A DNA stretch of 64,000 nt from Chryseobacterium cucumeris (GCF_016775705.1 NZ_CP068760.1:1550001-1614000), one strand, 5' to 3'; numbered from the stretch's first letter, positions 34,314 through 43,147 are shown. Notes: a model not told the origin generated them from the sequence alone. Made by a program: numbers and translations.

Positions 34314-35159
34314 ATGATGAATATAAAATTAGGGGCTTCCCTACTCTCCTGGATCACTCCGCTATGGAATGCGGAATCAGGAAAATATGCGATAGAAAAA
34401 ACGGCTCAGGCTGGCTTTGATCTGATCGAAATTCTGCTGCCCGGATCAATGGATTTTGATGCCAAAACCGTAAAAAAACAACTGAAAGACAACCATCTGG
34501 AAGCAGTATGCTCACTGAACCTTCCCAAAGATACTCACATTGCGTTTTATCCCAAAGCAGCGGAAAAGTTTATCAAAAAAGCCATCGATAAAGTATATGA
34601 ACTGGAAACCCATCTTCTGGCTGGTGTCCTGCATGGCGGAATCGGTGTTTTTACCGGAAAACCACTCACAGAAAACGAAAAAGAAATCATTGCTGATGTA
34701 TGGTCTAATGTGGCGGATTACGCCCAAACCAAAAGTATCGATATTGCCATAGAGCCTATTAACCGCTATGAATCTTATGTCTGCAATACGGCAGAAAATG
34801 TCCTGGAACTTATTAAGAAAACGGGCCGAAATAATCTCTTCCTTCACCTTGATACCTTCCATATGAATATCGAGGAAGATAATTTTTATGATCCGATTAT
34901 CACTTCCGGAAAAATGCTGAAGCATATTCATGTGACAGAGTCTCACCGGGGCATGCTTGGAGAAGGGACCATCAATTGGGAAGAATTTTTCTCAGCATTG
35001 AAAAAAATCAATTTTGAAGGAAATCTGGTTCTTGAAAATTTCTCTTCTTCAATTGCCGGAATGCAGGAACAGGTTTCTTTGTGGCAGAAATCACCTTATG
35101 ATGCGCAGGAGCTGGCTGAAGGCAGTCTTGATTTTTTAAGGAAGCATCTCTGCAGTTGA
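34314..35159 (+). CDS. Sugar isomerase/epimerase (xylose-isomerase-like TIM barrel)
   Basis: A 281-aa TIM-barrel protein of the AP_endonuc_2 superfamily. Metal-site motifs are visible: IAIEPINRYESYVCNT (Glu), HLDTFHMNIEED (Asp, His), HVTESHRGMLGEG (His, Glu) and LVLENFSS (Glu). These match hydroxypyruvate isomerases and, more closely, D-tagatose/D-psicose 3-epimerases. Following a fructokinase, an epimerase that turns a rare ketohexose into D-fructose would complete a short pathway. It is the last gene of the LacI-controlled operon. The substrate is inferred. Confidence 0.85.
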   Translation: MMNIKLGASLLSWITPLWNAESGKYAIEKTAQAGFDLIEILLPGSMDFDAKTVKKQLKDNHLEAVCSLNLPKDTHIAFYPKAAEKFIKKAIDKVYELETHLLAGVLHGGIGVFTGKPLTENEKEIIADVWSNVADYAQTKSIDIAIEPINRYESYVCNTAENVLELIKKTGRNNLFLHLDTFHMNIEEDNFYDPIITSGKMLKHIHVTESHRGMLGEGTINWEEFFSALKKINFEGNLVLENFSSSIAGMQEQVSLWQKSPYDAQELAEGSLDFLRKHLCS

Positions 35160-35215
35160 TAAAATTATGTGCTATATTATTTTGAAACTTATGGAAAGTG
35201 GAAATTGTCCGCTTT

Positions 35216-35243
35216 TCACCGACTGATTCTGCCCGTTCATCGA
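35216..35243 (+). promoter_or_regulatory. Direct-repeat regulator site before dps
   Basis: TCACCGA (35216-35222) and TCATCGA (35237-35243) repeat with a 21-bp period; the 14-bp spacer includes TTCTGCCCGT. The -7-like CCTTTACATCA begins 33 bp beyond the second repeat (TTTAC at 35278). The same arrangement, with identical spacing, precedes the genes at 40709 and 41399. Confidence 0.7.
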
Positions 35244-35323
35244 AATTCCAAGCCGTTTTGGTGCGTTATTGAAGACCTTTACATCAGAAAAAAGCAATAA
35301 TGCTCAACTAAAATCTTATTATT

Positions 35324-35797
35324 ATGAAAACAAAAATCGGAATTACAGAAAAAAACACAGAAGCTGTTGCAGAACAATTAGCAAAACTATTAGCAGATGA
35401 AACACTGCTTTACATCAAAACAAGAAATGCCCACTGGAACGTTACCGGAAATAACTTCCATGCCAATCATATTTTCTTTGAAGAACAGTACAAACAACTG
35501 GATGAACTGATTGACAGCGTGGCAGAAAGAATGCGTAAAATCGGGCACTATGCACCTGCCACGATGAAAATCTATCTTGAACTGACTCATTTAACGGAAT
35601 ACAGTGAAAGAACCAATGACGGTTTGGGATATATGAAAGACTTGTTAAGTGATCATGAAAGCATTATCGAATCTCTCCGCGGAAATATCACTCCATTTGC
35701 AGAAAAGTATAAAGATTACGGTACCAGCGATTTTATTACAGGTCTGATGGAAACCCATGAGGAAATGGCATGGATGATCCGTTCCTATTTCAGATAA
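35324..35797 (+). CDS. dps: Dps-type ferritin (first copy)
   Basis: A 157-aa DNA-protecting ferritin that forms dodecamers and oxidises Fe(II) with hydrogen peroxide. The ferroxidase motif is clear: RNAHWNVTGNNFHANHIFFE then QYKQLDELIDSVAERMR supplies His, Asp and Glu ligands between subunits. It is the first gene of the stress island, under a promoter with the 21-bp direct repeats (35216-35243) and TTTAC at 35278. A 54-bp gap leads to the LytTR regulator gene, which may be read through from it. A second Dps at 52256 is roughly half identical by eye. Confidence 0.94.
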   Translation: MKTKIGITEKNTEAVAEQLAKLLADETLLYIKTRNAHWNVTGNNFHANHIFFEEQYKQLDELIDSVAERMRKIGHYAPATMKIYLELTHLTEYSERTNDGLGYMKDLLSDHESIIESLRGNITPFAEKYKDYGTSDFITGLMETHEEMAWMIRSYFR

Positions 35798-35851
35798 CAC
35801 AAAATAAAAAAGTTATAATTATCTTTGTGTAAACCATAAACAACTATACCT

Positions 35852-36547
35852 ATGAAAGCCTTAATCGTGGATGATAATGATATTGCAAGAACAACATTAG
35901 CACACCTTGCCAAACAGGTTCCGGATCTTTCCATTGTCAGCGAATTTTCCAATGCTATAGAAGCTTATCATTATCTTCAGTCCAATTCCGTCGATCTGAT
36001 ATTTCTCGATATAGAAATGCCGGAAATGACAGGAATTGAACTCACGAAAACGCTTTCCGGTAAAGAGACCATCATCATTTTCACGACCTCAAAAAAGGAA
36101 TATGCACTGGAAGCCTTTGAGCTTAATATTGCAGATTACCTTCTGAAGCCCATTATGCCGGTCAGATTTCTGCAGGCAGTAAGCAAAGCACAGACGATTC
36201 TTGAAAGCAGAAAAGAGAATGTGGAAATCACAAGGGATGAGTTTCTTTTCGTGAGAGATTCCAATATTACAAGGCGCTTAAAACTGGATGATATTTTCTA
36301 TGCTGAAGCCATGGGTGATTATGTAAAGTTTTATACCAAAGAAAAGATGTTTGCCATTCACGGTAAAATGAAAACAGCTGAAGAACGTCTTCCTAAAGAT
36401 CATTTTATAAGAGTTCACCGTTCCTATATTGTTTCTGTGGGTAAAATTGACACTCTTCAGGACGGCGGTATTATGATCAACGGTAAATTCATTCCTGTAG
36501 CAGATGCCTACAGGAAAGCACTCAACATGAGAATGAATGTCTTTTAG
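35852..36547 (+). CDS. LytTR-type response regulator
   Basis: A 231-aa response regulator. The receiver domain (about 1-115) has D7-D8, the phospho-acceptor D53 in LIFLDIEMPEMTG and the switch Lys in YLLKPIMPVRF. The C-terminal LytTR DNA-binding domain (about 135-230) includes ITRRLKLDDIFYAEAMGDYV and HFIRVHRSYIVSV. LytTR proteins bind pairs of roughly 9-bp direct repeats about 21 bp apart, and three such pairs occur in this island, one of them before the dps gene just upstream. A TATCTTTG box at 35820-35827 may give it its own promoter. It is followed 107 bp later by a hybrid kinase, its probable partner. Confidence 0.94.
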   Translation: MKALIVDDNDIARTTLAHLAKQVPDLSIVSEFSNAIEAYHYLQSNSVDLIFLDIEMPEMTGIELTKTLSGKETIIIFTTSKKEYALEAFELNIADYLLKPIMPVRFLQAVSKAQTILESRKENVEITRDEFLFVRDSNITRRLKLDDIFYAEAMGDYVKFYTKEKMFAIHGKMKTAEERLPKDHFIRVHRSYIVSVGKIDTLQDGGIMINGKFIPVADAYRKALNMRMNVF

Positions 36548-36654
36548 CCTTTGCCGGCCATCAGAAATCTGACTTCCTTTTTTGATCTCAATCCCTGAAC
36601 AGTTTAGGGTTTAATCAACCTTTATCTGCATTTTATTTAAATCAGACCGTTATT

Positions 36655-38862
36655 ATGAAAAATATATCTTCAGTAATGGATAACAAGCGATTCAGCTATT
36701 TTATTATCCTGACATTTATTGCAGGCTCACTCCTGCTGATAGCTGTTCAGCTCAATTCTGCAGGAAATACCAAGGCACTGATTCAGAATAACAATACCTT
36801 GCTGAGCGAATTACGTTCCAGCAATCACTTAAGGGAGATTGACCGTGATATTCTGGGGGTGGAAAGCAGAATCAGAGCTTCTATTGCAACAAATGACACC
36901 ACGCATCTCGAAGGCATTGATCAAAAAATCAGTCAGATTGAAAATTTCCTGGATTCTCTGTCCAAAGACAATGTAAATGCTGAAGAAGAAAAGCTGATCC
37001 ACCGGCTAAGCGTTCTTGCCATGGAAAAGAAAACAACCAAAGATAAACTCCTGCACCGTTATCTTTCTGTTGGAAACATGGACGATAATACCTCCATTGC
37101 CAATCCGCGTGCAAGAAAAATTTCTAATGAAATCACCAGCATCACGGCTAAAATATATGAAAGCAGAAAACTGAATATGGTTGAGCTCAGCCAGAAAAGT
37201 GAGGAAATGGGGCAAAAAGCAAGATTCTACGACATCTCAATACTGATCTTACTGATTTTGGGCGGGTCTGTTGTTGGATATCACATTCTCAGACAGTTTA
37301 AACGCCAGAGATTACTTATAAGCGAACTTGATATTGCCGAGAAAAAAGCGTTGGTAGCAGCACAGACCAAAGAAAATTTCCTTGCCAATATGAGCCATGA
37401 AATCAGAACTCCTTTAAGCGGAATTCTCGGGTTTACCAATCTGCTGCAAAAACGTCCACTGGACGAAACCTCAGCAGAATTTGTTTCTTCAATACAGCGT
37501 TCCGGAGAAAACCTGATGGCCATCATTAATGACATTCTTGATTTATCCAAAATAGAAGCAGGAATGATGCGCATTACCCCGGGAATTTTCAGCATCAACG
37601 GTCTGGTTAATTCCGTGGAAACATTTTTTACAGAACGGGCCAAAGAGAAAGGACTTACCATTTCCAGTACGATTGATCCTTCCATTCCTGACACATTGGT
37701 GGGAGATGCCACAAGACTGACCCAGATTCTAGTGAACCTCATCGGAAATGCCATAAAATTTACCCATCAGGGAAATATTTCTGTTGAAATCTACAGTAAA
37801 CAGCAAACAGAGAAGGAAGCCGTTCTGAGATTTAAAATTTCAGATACGGGAATTGGAATTGACAAAGAAAAGCTCACTGAAATCTTCGAAAGATTCAACC
37901 AGGGAGAAGATTCGACCACAAGAAATTACGGCGGAACAGGATTAGGCTTATCCATCGTGAAAAGCCTGATTGTACTGCAAAACGGAAACATCGAAGTAAG
38001 CAGTGAACAGGGCAAAGGAACTACATTTCATTTCTATATTCCTTACGGAATTGCTGAGGAACAGCTTACTGTCATTCCAGCTGTTGATCCCCACTATTTT
38101 AAAGATAAATCCAATACGCCCCTGAAAGTACTGGTGGTTGATGATAATGTGATCAATCAAAGCCTGATGAAACATCTGCTCTCCCAGTGGAATATTGATT
38201 TTCATATTGCATCGAATGGTCTTGAAGGAGTAAGTTATCTCAAAAGCAATGCATGTGATCTGGTTTTAATGGATATACAGATGCCGCAGATGGATGGATA
38301 TGCTGCCACCCAAAAAATACGGGAAGAACTCAGACTGGATATTCCGATCATCGCAATGACCGCCCATGCGCTGGCAGGGGAAAGAGAAAGATGCCTGAGC
38401 CGTGGGATGAGCGAATATATTCCTAAGCCTGTCAATGAAGAAGAGTTGTTTATGCTGATTTCGAAACTCGGGTTTAAAGAAAATAATAAAAACGAAAAGA
38501 AAACCGAAAACCCATCATCTGACTATCAGTATATTGATCTCACTTATATGCAGACGGTAAGCGGCGGCGATAAAAGCTTCGAACAAATGGTCACTCAACA
38601 GTTTATTGAGAATATCCCCAATCATCTACAGAAATTGACAACAGCTTATGAAAACCGGGATTTTCCAGGGATGAAACTGTGGGCTCATGATCTGAAATCC
38701 AGCATTGCCATCATGGGATTACATCCTCTGTTAAAGGAAAAACTTGATATTCTTGAAACAGCATCAGCAGAAAACCCTGATCTGCAAAAAATACTGACAG
38801 AAGTACAGAACGTTTTGTTGAAAGCCGTTTCTGAAGCTGAAGCATTTTCAAAAACAATTTAA
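36655..38862 (+). CDS. Hybrid sensor histidine kinase (HisKA-HATPase-REC-Hpt)
   Basis: A 735-aa inner-membrane kinase. Two membrane helices (about 17-35 and 193-212) flank a helical periplasmic domain like CHASE3. Then come HisKA with LANMSHEIRTPLSG (His near 248), a HATPase domain with LVNLIGNAIKF and GGTGLGLSIV, a receiver domain with the acceptor Asp in LVLMDIQMPQMDG (near 540), and a C-terminal Hpt domain with LWAHDLKSSIAIMG (His near 677). The Hpt could pass phosphate to the adjacent LytTR regulator. The signal is unknown; its setting among peroxide and redox genes suggests oxidative or envelope stress. Confidence 0.94.
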   Translation: MKNISSVMDNKRFSYFIILTFIAGSLLLIAVQLNSAGNTKALIQNNNTLLSELRSSNHLREIDRDILGVESRIRASIATNDTTHLEGIDQKISQIENFLDSLSKDNVNAEEEKLIHRLSVLAMEKKTTKDKLLHRYLSVGNMDDNTSIANPRARKISNEITSITAKIYESRKLNMVELSQKSEEMGQKARFYDISILILLILGGSVVGYHILRQFKRQRLLISELDIAEKKALVAAQTKENFLANMSHEIRTPLSGILGFTNLLQKRPLDETSAEFVSSIQRSGENLMAIINDILDLSKIEAGMMRITPGIFSINGLVNSVETFFTERAKEKGLTISSTIDPSIPDTLVGDATRLTQILVNLIGNAIKFTHQGNISVEIYSKQQTEKEAVLRFKISDTGIGIDKEKLTEIFERFNQGEDSTTRNYGGTGLGLSIVKSLIVLQNGNIEVSSEQGKGTTFHFYIPYGIAEEQLTVIPAVDPHYFKDKSNTPLKVLVVDDNVINQSLMKHLLSQWNIDFHIASNGLEGVSYLKSNACDLVLMDIQMPQMDGYAATQKIREELRLDIPIIAMTAHALAGERERCLSRGMSEYIPKPVNEEELFMLISKLGFKENNKNEKKTENPSSDYQYIDLTYMQTVSGGDKSFEQMVTQQFIENIPNHLQKLTTAYENRDFPGMKLWAHDLKSSIAIMGLHPLLKEKLDILETASAENPDLQKILTEVQNVLLKAVSEAEAFSKTI

Positions 38863-38874
38863 AAATAAGAAAAA

Positions 38875-39933
38875 ATGAATTTATTTTCACCCATACACAT
38901 TCGCAGTCTTACCTTAAAGAACAGGATTGCACTATCTCCTATGCAGCAATACAGCGCTAAAAACGGAGTTCCCGGCAACTGGCATCTCGTTCACCTTGGA
39001 AGCAGGGCTGTTGGCGGTGCAGGGTTGATCCTTACCGAATGTACAGCCGTTTCAGAAGAAGGTCTGGCTACATTATCCGATGTAGGGATCTGGAACGATG
39101 AACAGAAAAATGCCTGGAAAAACATCGTAAATTTTGTGCATGAACAGGATGCCAAGATAGGGGTTCAACTCTGGCATGCAGGAGGAAAAGGCAGCCTGAA
39201 ACATCCCAATGAAAGAATGAAACCTCTCACTCCGGAAGAAGGAGGCTGGACGGTAAAATCATCTTCTGCCCAGGAATTCAACGGAGTTTTTGCAGAAGAG
39301 CTCACCATTGATGAGATCCAGGAACTAAAGACGAAATTCGTTAAAGCAGCCCTTCGTGCCATTGAAGCAGGCTTTGATACCATTGAACTGCATGCAGCGC
39401 ATGGTTACCTGTTCCATCAGTTTTATTCTGCGGTGATCAACAAAAGACAGGATGAATATGGCGGAAGTTTTGAAAACAGGATCCGTTTTCTTGTGGAAAC
39501 CGTTCAGGAAATCAGAAAAGCTATTCCTGCTGAGACACCTCTGTTCGTAAGAATTTCTTCTACTGACTATATAGAATCGGAGGAAGCCTGGACTCTGGAA
39601 GACAGTATCAGGCTTTCGGAAATCCTTAAAGAAAACGGTGTAGATTTCATTACGGCATCCGGCGGCGGATTTACCAATGTAAGCAAGGATAAGGTATTTC
39701 CGGGATATCAGGTTCCTTTTGCAAAATCCATTAAAGAAAAGACCGGGATCCTGACAGGAGCTGTGGGAATGATTACAGAAGCAGAACAGGCCGATACGAT
39801 TATTACCAATGGAGATGCAGATCTGGTGATTATCGCCCGGGAACATCTTAGAGATCCTTATTTTGCCATTCATTCAGCCAGAGCATTAGGTGTTGAAACA
39901 GAAATTCCGTGGCAGTATAAAAGGGCATATTAA
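38875..39933 (+). CDS. NADH:flavin oxidoreductase, Old Yellow Enzyme family
   Basis: A 352-aa flavoenzyme reducing activated double bonds of enones or nitro compounds, YqjM-like. It starts with NLFSPIHIRSLTLKNRIALS, followed by MQQYSA, and has ELHAAHGYLFHQFYSAVINK with the active-site His and Tyr, and DEYGGSFENRIRF, all class hallmarks. It has a single FMN and lies in the cytoplasm. The gap to the kinase gene is 12 bp and to the ABM protein 22 bp, so it is in the same operon. A detoxification role for electrophiles fits the stress setting. Confidence 0.94.
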   Translation: MNLFSPIHIRSLTLKNRIALSPMQQYSAKNGVPGNWHLVHLGSRAVGGAGLILTECTAVSEEGLATLSDVGIWNDEQKNAWKNIVNFVHEQDAKIGVQLWHAGGKGSLKHPNERMKPLTPEEGGWTVKSSSAQEFNGVFAEELTIDEIQELKTKFVKAALRAIEAGFDTIELHAAHGYLFHQFYSAVINKRQDEYGGSFENRIRFLVETVQEIRKAIPAETPLFVRISSTDYIESEEAWTLEDSIRLSEILKENGVDFITASGGGFTNVSKDKVFPGYQVPFAKSIKEKTGILTGAVGMITEAEQADTIITNGDADLVIIAREHLRDPYFAIHSARALGVETEIPWQYKRAY

Positions 39934-39955
39934 ATTAACCAATAAAAAATCAGTT

Positions 39956-40507
39956 ATGGAAAATCAGGGTGCCTCCGTAGTGATTACCCATCATATTCTG
40001 GATGGAAAACAATCACAGTATGAAAAATGGCTGGACGAAATTGTGCCTGTCACCAAACATTCTGAAGGCTTTATTGATCTGCAGATTATTCGGCCGATTC
40101 CCGATCTGACTTTTGTGTATACCGTCATTATCCGTTTTGATACGATTAACCATCTTAAAAACTGGATGGAGTCGGATAACCGGAAAAAGCTTATTGAGAA
40201 AGCGAATCCACTGTTCAGAAAAAACGATCATTACCAGATCAGATCCGGGCTTGATTTTCTTTTTACGACAGAAAATGAAGGGAATAAAGTTCCGGTACGC
40301 TGGAAACAGTTTCTGGCAACCTGGTCTGCCATTTATCCGCTGTCGGTTCTTATTCCTGCTTTGATCATTCCTTTTTTACGGTTTTTACATATTCCACCCA
40401 ATCATTATTCTGATGGATTTATCAATTCCGGAATCATTGTTTTTCTGATGGTGTTTGCCGTGATGCCCAATTATACCAGGCTGATCAAAAAATGGCTGTA
40501 TCAATAA
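39956..40507 (+). CDS. Antibiotic-biosynthesis-monooxygenase-domain membrane protein
   Basis: A 183-aa protein with an N-terminal ABM fold (about 5-100; ASVVITHHILDGKQSQYEKW, then GFIDLQIIRPIPDLTFVYTV) and two C-terminal membrane helices (about 120-140 and 155-175; LSVLIPALIIPFL and FINSGIIVFLMVFAVM). ABM domains occur in small oxygenases and quinone-linked proteins; the membrane-tethered version is common in bacteria with unknown substrate. I use the ATG at 39956; a longer frame begins inside the upstream gene at 39890. A strong terminator follows at 40534. Confidence 0.85.
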   Translation: MENQGASVVITHHILDGKQSQYEKWLDEIVPVTKHSEGFIDLQIIRPIPDLTFVYTVIIRFDTINHLKNWMESDNRKKLIEKANPLFRKNDHYQIRSGLDFLFTTENEGNKVPVRWKQFLATWSAIYPLSVLIPALIIPFLRFLHIPPNHYSDGFINSGIIVFLMVFAVMPNYTRLIKKWLYQ

Positions 40508-40533
40508 CCCTATTTAAAAATTATCCTTCATCA

Positions 40534-40561
40534 ATCACTGTAAACCACAGTGATTTTTTTG
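40534..40561 (+). terminator. Terminator after the OYE/ABM genes
   Basis: ATCACTGT and ACAGTGAT form a perfect 8-bp stem with a 5-nt loop, followed by TTTTTTG, 27 bp after the ABM gene stop. It ends the first transcript of the island, so the next gene at 40709 needs its own promoter. Confidence 0.85.
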
Positions 40562-40607
40562 TTTTCAGGAACCTCGTCCTGTTACCATTTGAACACCACC
40601 AGCTTAT

Positions 40608-40635
40608 TCAACGATACTTTCCGCCTGTTGAGCGA
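40608..40635 (+). promoter_or_regulatory. Direct-repeat regulator site before the gene at 40709
   Basis: TCAACGA (40608-40614) and TGAGCGA (40629-40635) repeat with a 21-bp period; the spacer includes TTCCGCCTGT. TTTAC of the box TAGCTTTAC begins at 40670, exactly 35 bp after the end of the second repeat, as in the two sister promoters. Confidence 0.65.
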
Positions 40636-40708
40636 ACGGCAGGCAAAATTAAAATGACCGGTTTGTAGCTTTACATCATCAATAACATAACAATCAAAAT
40701 CAACAACT

Positions 40709-41266
40709 ATGGAAATCTTACAAACTCCCGAAAATGCCTTATCGCATTCAAGTGTAAACGCCATCATCAATGCACCCATTGAAAAAGTAGATATCGCAGA
40801 CTGGCTGCTTAATCTGCCGGATGCGGAATACCAACGCTGCTCTACCCAGCATATCGGAGCTGCTATTTCAGTTACTTTTGACGGCAAACCAGTGTCTTTG
40901 AACGTAGAAACGATTGGAGATGCACTGATGGTTCAGCATTATGTTGCAGATGTTCACCGTCCCGATTACTGCCGCATGCTTTCCATCTCGGATTCAATTA
41001 CCAAAAACGGGCGCACAAAAGTTCAGGTGTTATGGGAACTGAAAGTGACAAAGATTGACGAAAATACCTGCCTTTACACCAATGAAATTCATGCGACAGC
41101 CACTTCCGAAATGTTTGAATATCTGAAAGAACACGGGATCAACCTTGCAGATGCCGCTGCATCCAGACAGGCCGCTTCAGATGCCCATAATCATGAGGAA
41201 ACCCCGAATTTTGCAAAAAGCATTGAAAATAAAGCACTGACAGGGCAATACAACCAGCCTTTTTAA
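40709..41266 (+). CDS. Unknown stress-island protein with SRPBCC-like pattern
   Basis: A 185-aa cytoplasmic protein without recognised catalytic motif. The alternating strand pattern NAIINAPIEKVDIADWLLNL through LSISDSITKNGRTKVQVLW and LKVTKIDENTCLYTNEIHA resembles START/SRPBCC hydrophobic-ligand folds, but I would not assign it to one. The C-terminal region is Ala- and Asn-rich. It has its own promoter with the direct-repeat pair, so it appears to be in the same regulon as Dps and the bicupin. It is followed by 132 bp with a similar promoter before the bicupin gene. Confidence 0.7.
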   Translation: MEILQTPENALSHSSVNAIINAPIEKVDIADWLLNLPDAEYQRCSTQHIGAAISVTFDGKPVSLNVETIGDALMVQHYVADVHRPDYCRMLSISDSITKNGRTKVQVLWELKVTKIDENTCLYTNEIHATATSEMFEYLKEHGINLADAAASRQAASDAHNHEETPNFAKSIENKALTGQYNQPF

Positions 41267-41289
41267 AAAAGTGGCAACCCTCTATATCC

Positions 41290-41317
41290 TCAACGACTCA
41301 TTTTGCCTTTTCACCGA
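41290..41317 (+). promoter_or_regulatory. Direct-repeat regulator site before the bicupin gene
   Basis: TCAACGA (41290-41296) and TCACCGA (41311-41317) repeat with a 21-bp period; the spacer includes TTTTGCCTTT. TTTAC of TAGTTTTAC begins at 41352, exactly 35 bp after the end of the second repeat. Confidence 0.7.
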
Positions 41318-41398
41318 ATGACATCAAGAAAAAGTAAAATTCAGAAGTAGTTTTACAATAGCAAAAACAAAGAGAATTAATCACAAAAAAATAATACT

Positions 41399-42445
41399 AT
41401 GAATCCATCATCATTAAGTTTCAGATACGAATTAGAAAAAAAAGAACCGCGTACCAGTGACGGTGGTACAACAAGAGGTGCTTCCGTAAAAGAATTCCCT
41501 GCTTCTGTAGGTATTGCCGGAGTTTCCATGAGGTTACAGCCCGGAAGTATGAGAGAACTTCACTGGCATGCCAATGCCGCAGAATGGGCGTATGTGATTT
41601 CAGGAACGGTACGTACAACGATTATTCATCCGGACGGACGAAGTTATACTGATAATTTTGAACCCGGTGACGTATGGTATTTCCCGAAAGGCTACGGACA
41701 TTCCATCCAGGCTACCGGAACAGAGGAATGTCATTTCATTCTGATTTTTGACAATGGTAATTTTTCCGAAGACCATACCTTCAGCGTTACAGATTTTGTG
41801 TCAAGTATGCCTCCTGAAATCGTTGCACAGAATTTAGGACTAAGCCTTGAAGAAGTAGCAGAACTTCCACAGAAAGAGGTTTACTTCGCAGCGGGAGTCG
41901 TTCCGGATGAACTCTCTGTGAATGCTGCAGCCCGTCCAGAGGAATCAGACATTGAACTGACAAGCCTGCACCGATATCCTCTACATTCCCAGCAGCCAAG
42001 AATCATTCCCGGCGGCGGTCTCCAAAGATTGGTTACTAGTAAGGAATTTCCGATCAGCACCACAATGGCCGGTTCTGTGCTGGAGCTGCAGCCCGGTGCT
42101 TTAAGAGAAATGCACTGGCATCCGAATGCGGATGAGTGGCAGTATTTTATATCCGGACAGGCAGAAATGTCGGTATTCCTGGCAGAAGGAGTTTCTGTTA
42201 CAGAACAGTTCAATGCCGGTGATGTAGGTTATGTACCTATGGGAGCCGGGCACTATATCAAAAATACCGGAGATACCGTCTGTAAAGTATTGATCGGATT
42301 TAATAGCGGCACCTATGAATCCATTGATATCAGCGAATGGCTGGCAGGAAACCCTAAAGATGTGATCATTACGAATTTCGGACTGAAGGAAGGAGAAATA
42401 GAAAAATTTCCGGAAAAGAAAGTATTCATAAAACCTGGAAAATAG
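41399..42445 (+). CDS. Bicupin, oxalate-decarboxylase-like
   Basis: A 348-aa protein with two cupin domains, each with a metal-ligand set: ELHWHANAAEWAYVISG (about 53-69) and EMHWHPNADEWQYFISG (about 233-249), plus later His residues in GYGHSIQ and GAGHYIK. This is the layout of Mn-dependent oxalate decarboxylase/oxidase-like bicupins. It lacks a signal peptide, as do bacterial cytoplasmic forms. Whether it decarboxylates oxalate is not shown; some bicupins act on other acids. It heads a run of five closely spaced genes (to 45002) behind the direct-repeat promoter, with only 5 bp before the DUF1275 gene. Confidence 0.88.
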   Translation: MNPSSLSFRYELEKKEPRTSDGGTTRGASVKEFPASVGIAGVSMRLQPGSMRELHWHANAAEWAYVISGTVRTTIIHPDGRSYTDNFEPGDVWYFPKGYGHSIQATGTEECHFILIFDNGNFSEDHTFSVTDFVSSMPPEIVAQNLGLSLEEVAELPQKEVYFAAGVVPDELSVNAAARPEESDIELTSLHRYPLHSQQPRIIPGGGLQRLVTSKEFPISTTMAGSVLELQPGALREMHWHPNADEWQYFISGQAEMSVFLAEGVSVTEQFNAGDVGYVPMGAGHYIKNTGDTVCKVLIGFNSGTYESIDISEWLAGNPKDVIITNFGLKEGEIEKFPEKKVFIKPGK

Positions 42446-42450
42446 CGCCT

Positions 42451-43143
42451 GTGATTCCGGAAACAAAAATCCTGCTCCCTGACAAGACCGTCAGAACACA
42501 GGAGAAACTGGCAGTATTCCTTGCTTTTATCGCAGGATATACAGATGCCACAGGACTGATACGATGGAAAACCTACGTTTCTTTTATGAGTGGCAATACG
42601 ACTCAGTTAGGTGCAGCGGTTTTTAGTGGAAAATATGGTGTTATCATCAGTTCTGTCATTGTAATCATCTTTTTTCTGGTGGGGATTTATACAGGAACGT
42701 GTCTATCATTATCAAAGAAGTTCAGAAGTACAAAGATGATCTTCTACACGGTTTCCGGCATCATGATCCTTTACAGTATTACTGATTATTATGAGCATAT
42801 TGCCAATGAAGTGTCTATAGCTGTTATCGGTTTTTCAATGGGCCTTATGAATACCATTATCACATCGGTAGGTAACCAAAAGATCAATACCGATTTTGTG
42901 ACAGGAACTTTAAACAGTCTGGCAAGAACAGCTGCTCTGTTTGTCATGAGTAATCAGGCAGAGGAGCGGAAGGAATACAAAATAAATATCTTTCATTTGT
43001 TATTCTTATGGATGGGCTTTCTCTCCGGTGCTTCAGCAGCTCCTTTCCTGCTCTCTTATTCAGGAAACTGGACGTTGATGTTTCCGGCAGCCTTACTGCT
43101 CATCTGTGCATTCACAATACCAATTACAACGATTAAAAACTAA
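42451..43143 (+). CDS. DUF1275 (YoaK) family membrane protein, first copy
   Basis: A 230-aa inner-membrane protein with about six helices: LAVFLAFIAGYTDATGLIRW, then TYVSFMSGNTTQLG, the family signature, and SMGLMNTIITSVG. The family has no settled function; it occurs in stress-regulated operons. Start is GTG at 42451, 5 bp after the bicupin stop. A second member lies at 51586 in the opposing operon. The gap to the peroxiredoxin gene is 4 bp. Confidence 0.87.
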   Translation: MIPETKILLPDKTVRTQEKLAVFLAFIAGYTDATGLIRWKTYVSFMSGNTTQLGAAVFSGKYGVIISSVIVIIFFLVGIYTGTCLSLSKKFRSTKMIFYTVSGIMILYSITDYYEHIANEVSIAVIGFSMGLMNTIITSVGNQKINTDFVTGTLNSLARTAALFVMSNQAEERKEYKINIFHLLFLWMGFLSGASAAPFLLSYSGNWTLMFPAALLLICAFTIPITTIKN

Positions 43144-43147
43144 TCCT

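Noticed and set aside
41273..41290. TGGCAACCCTCTATATCC as a sigma-54 promoter before the bicupin
   Set aside because: No TTGC at the -12 position.
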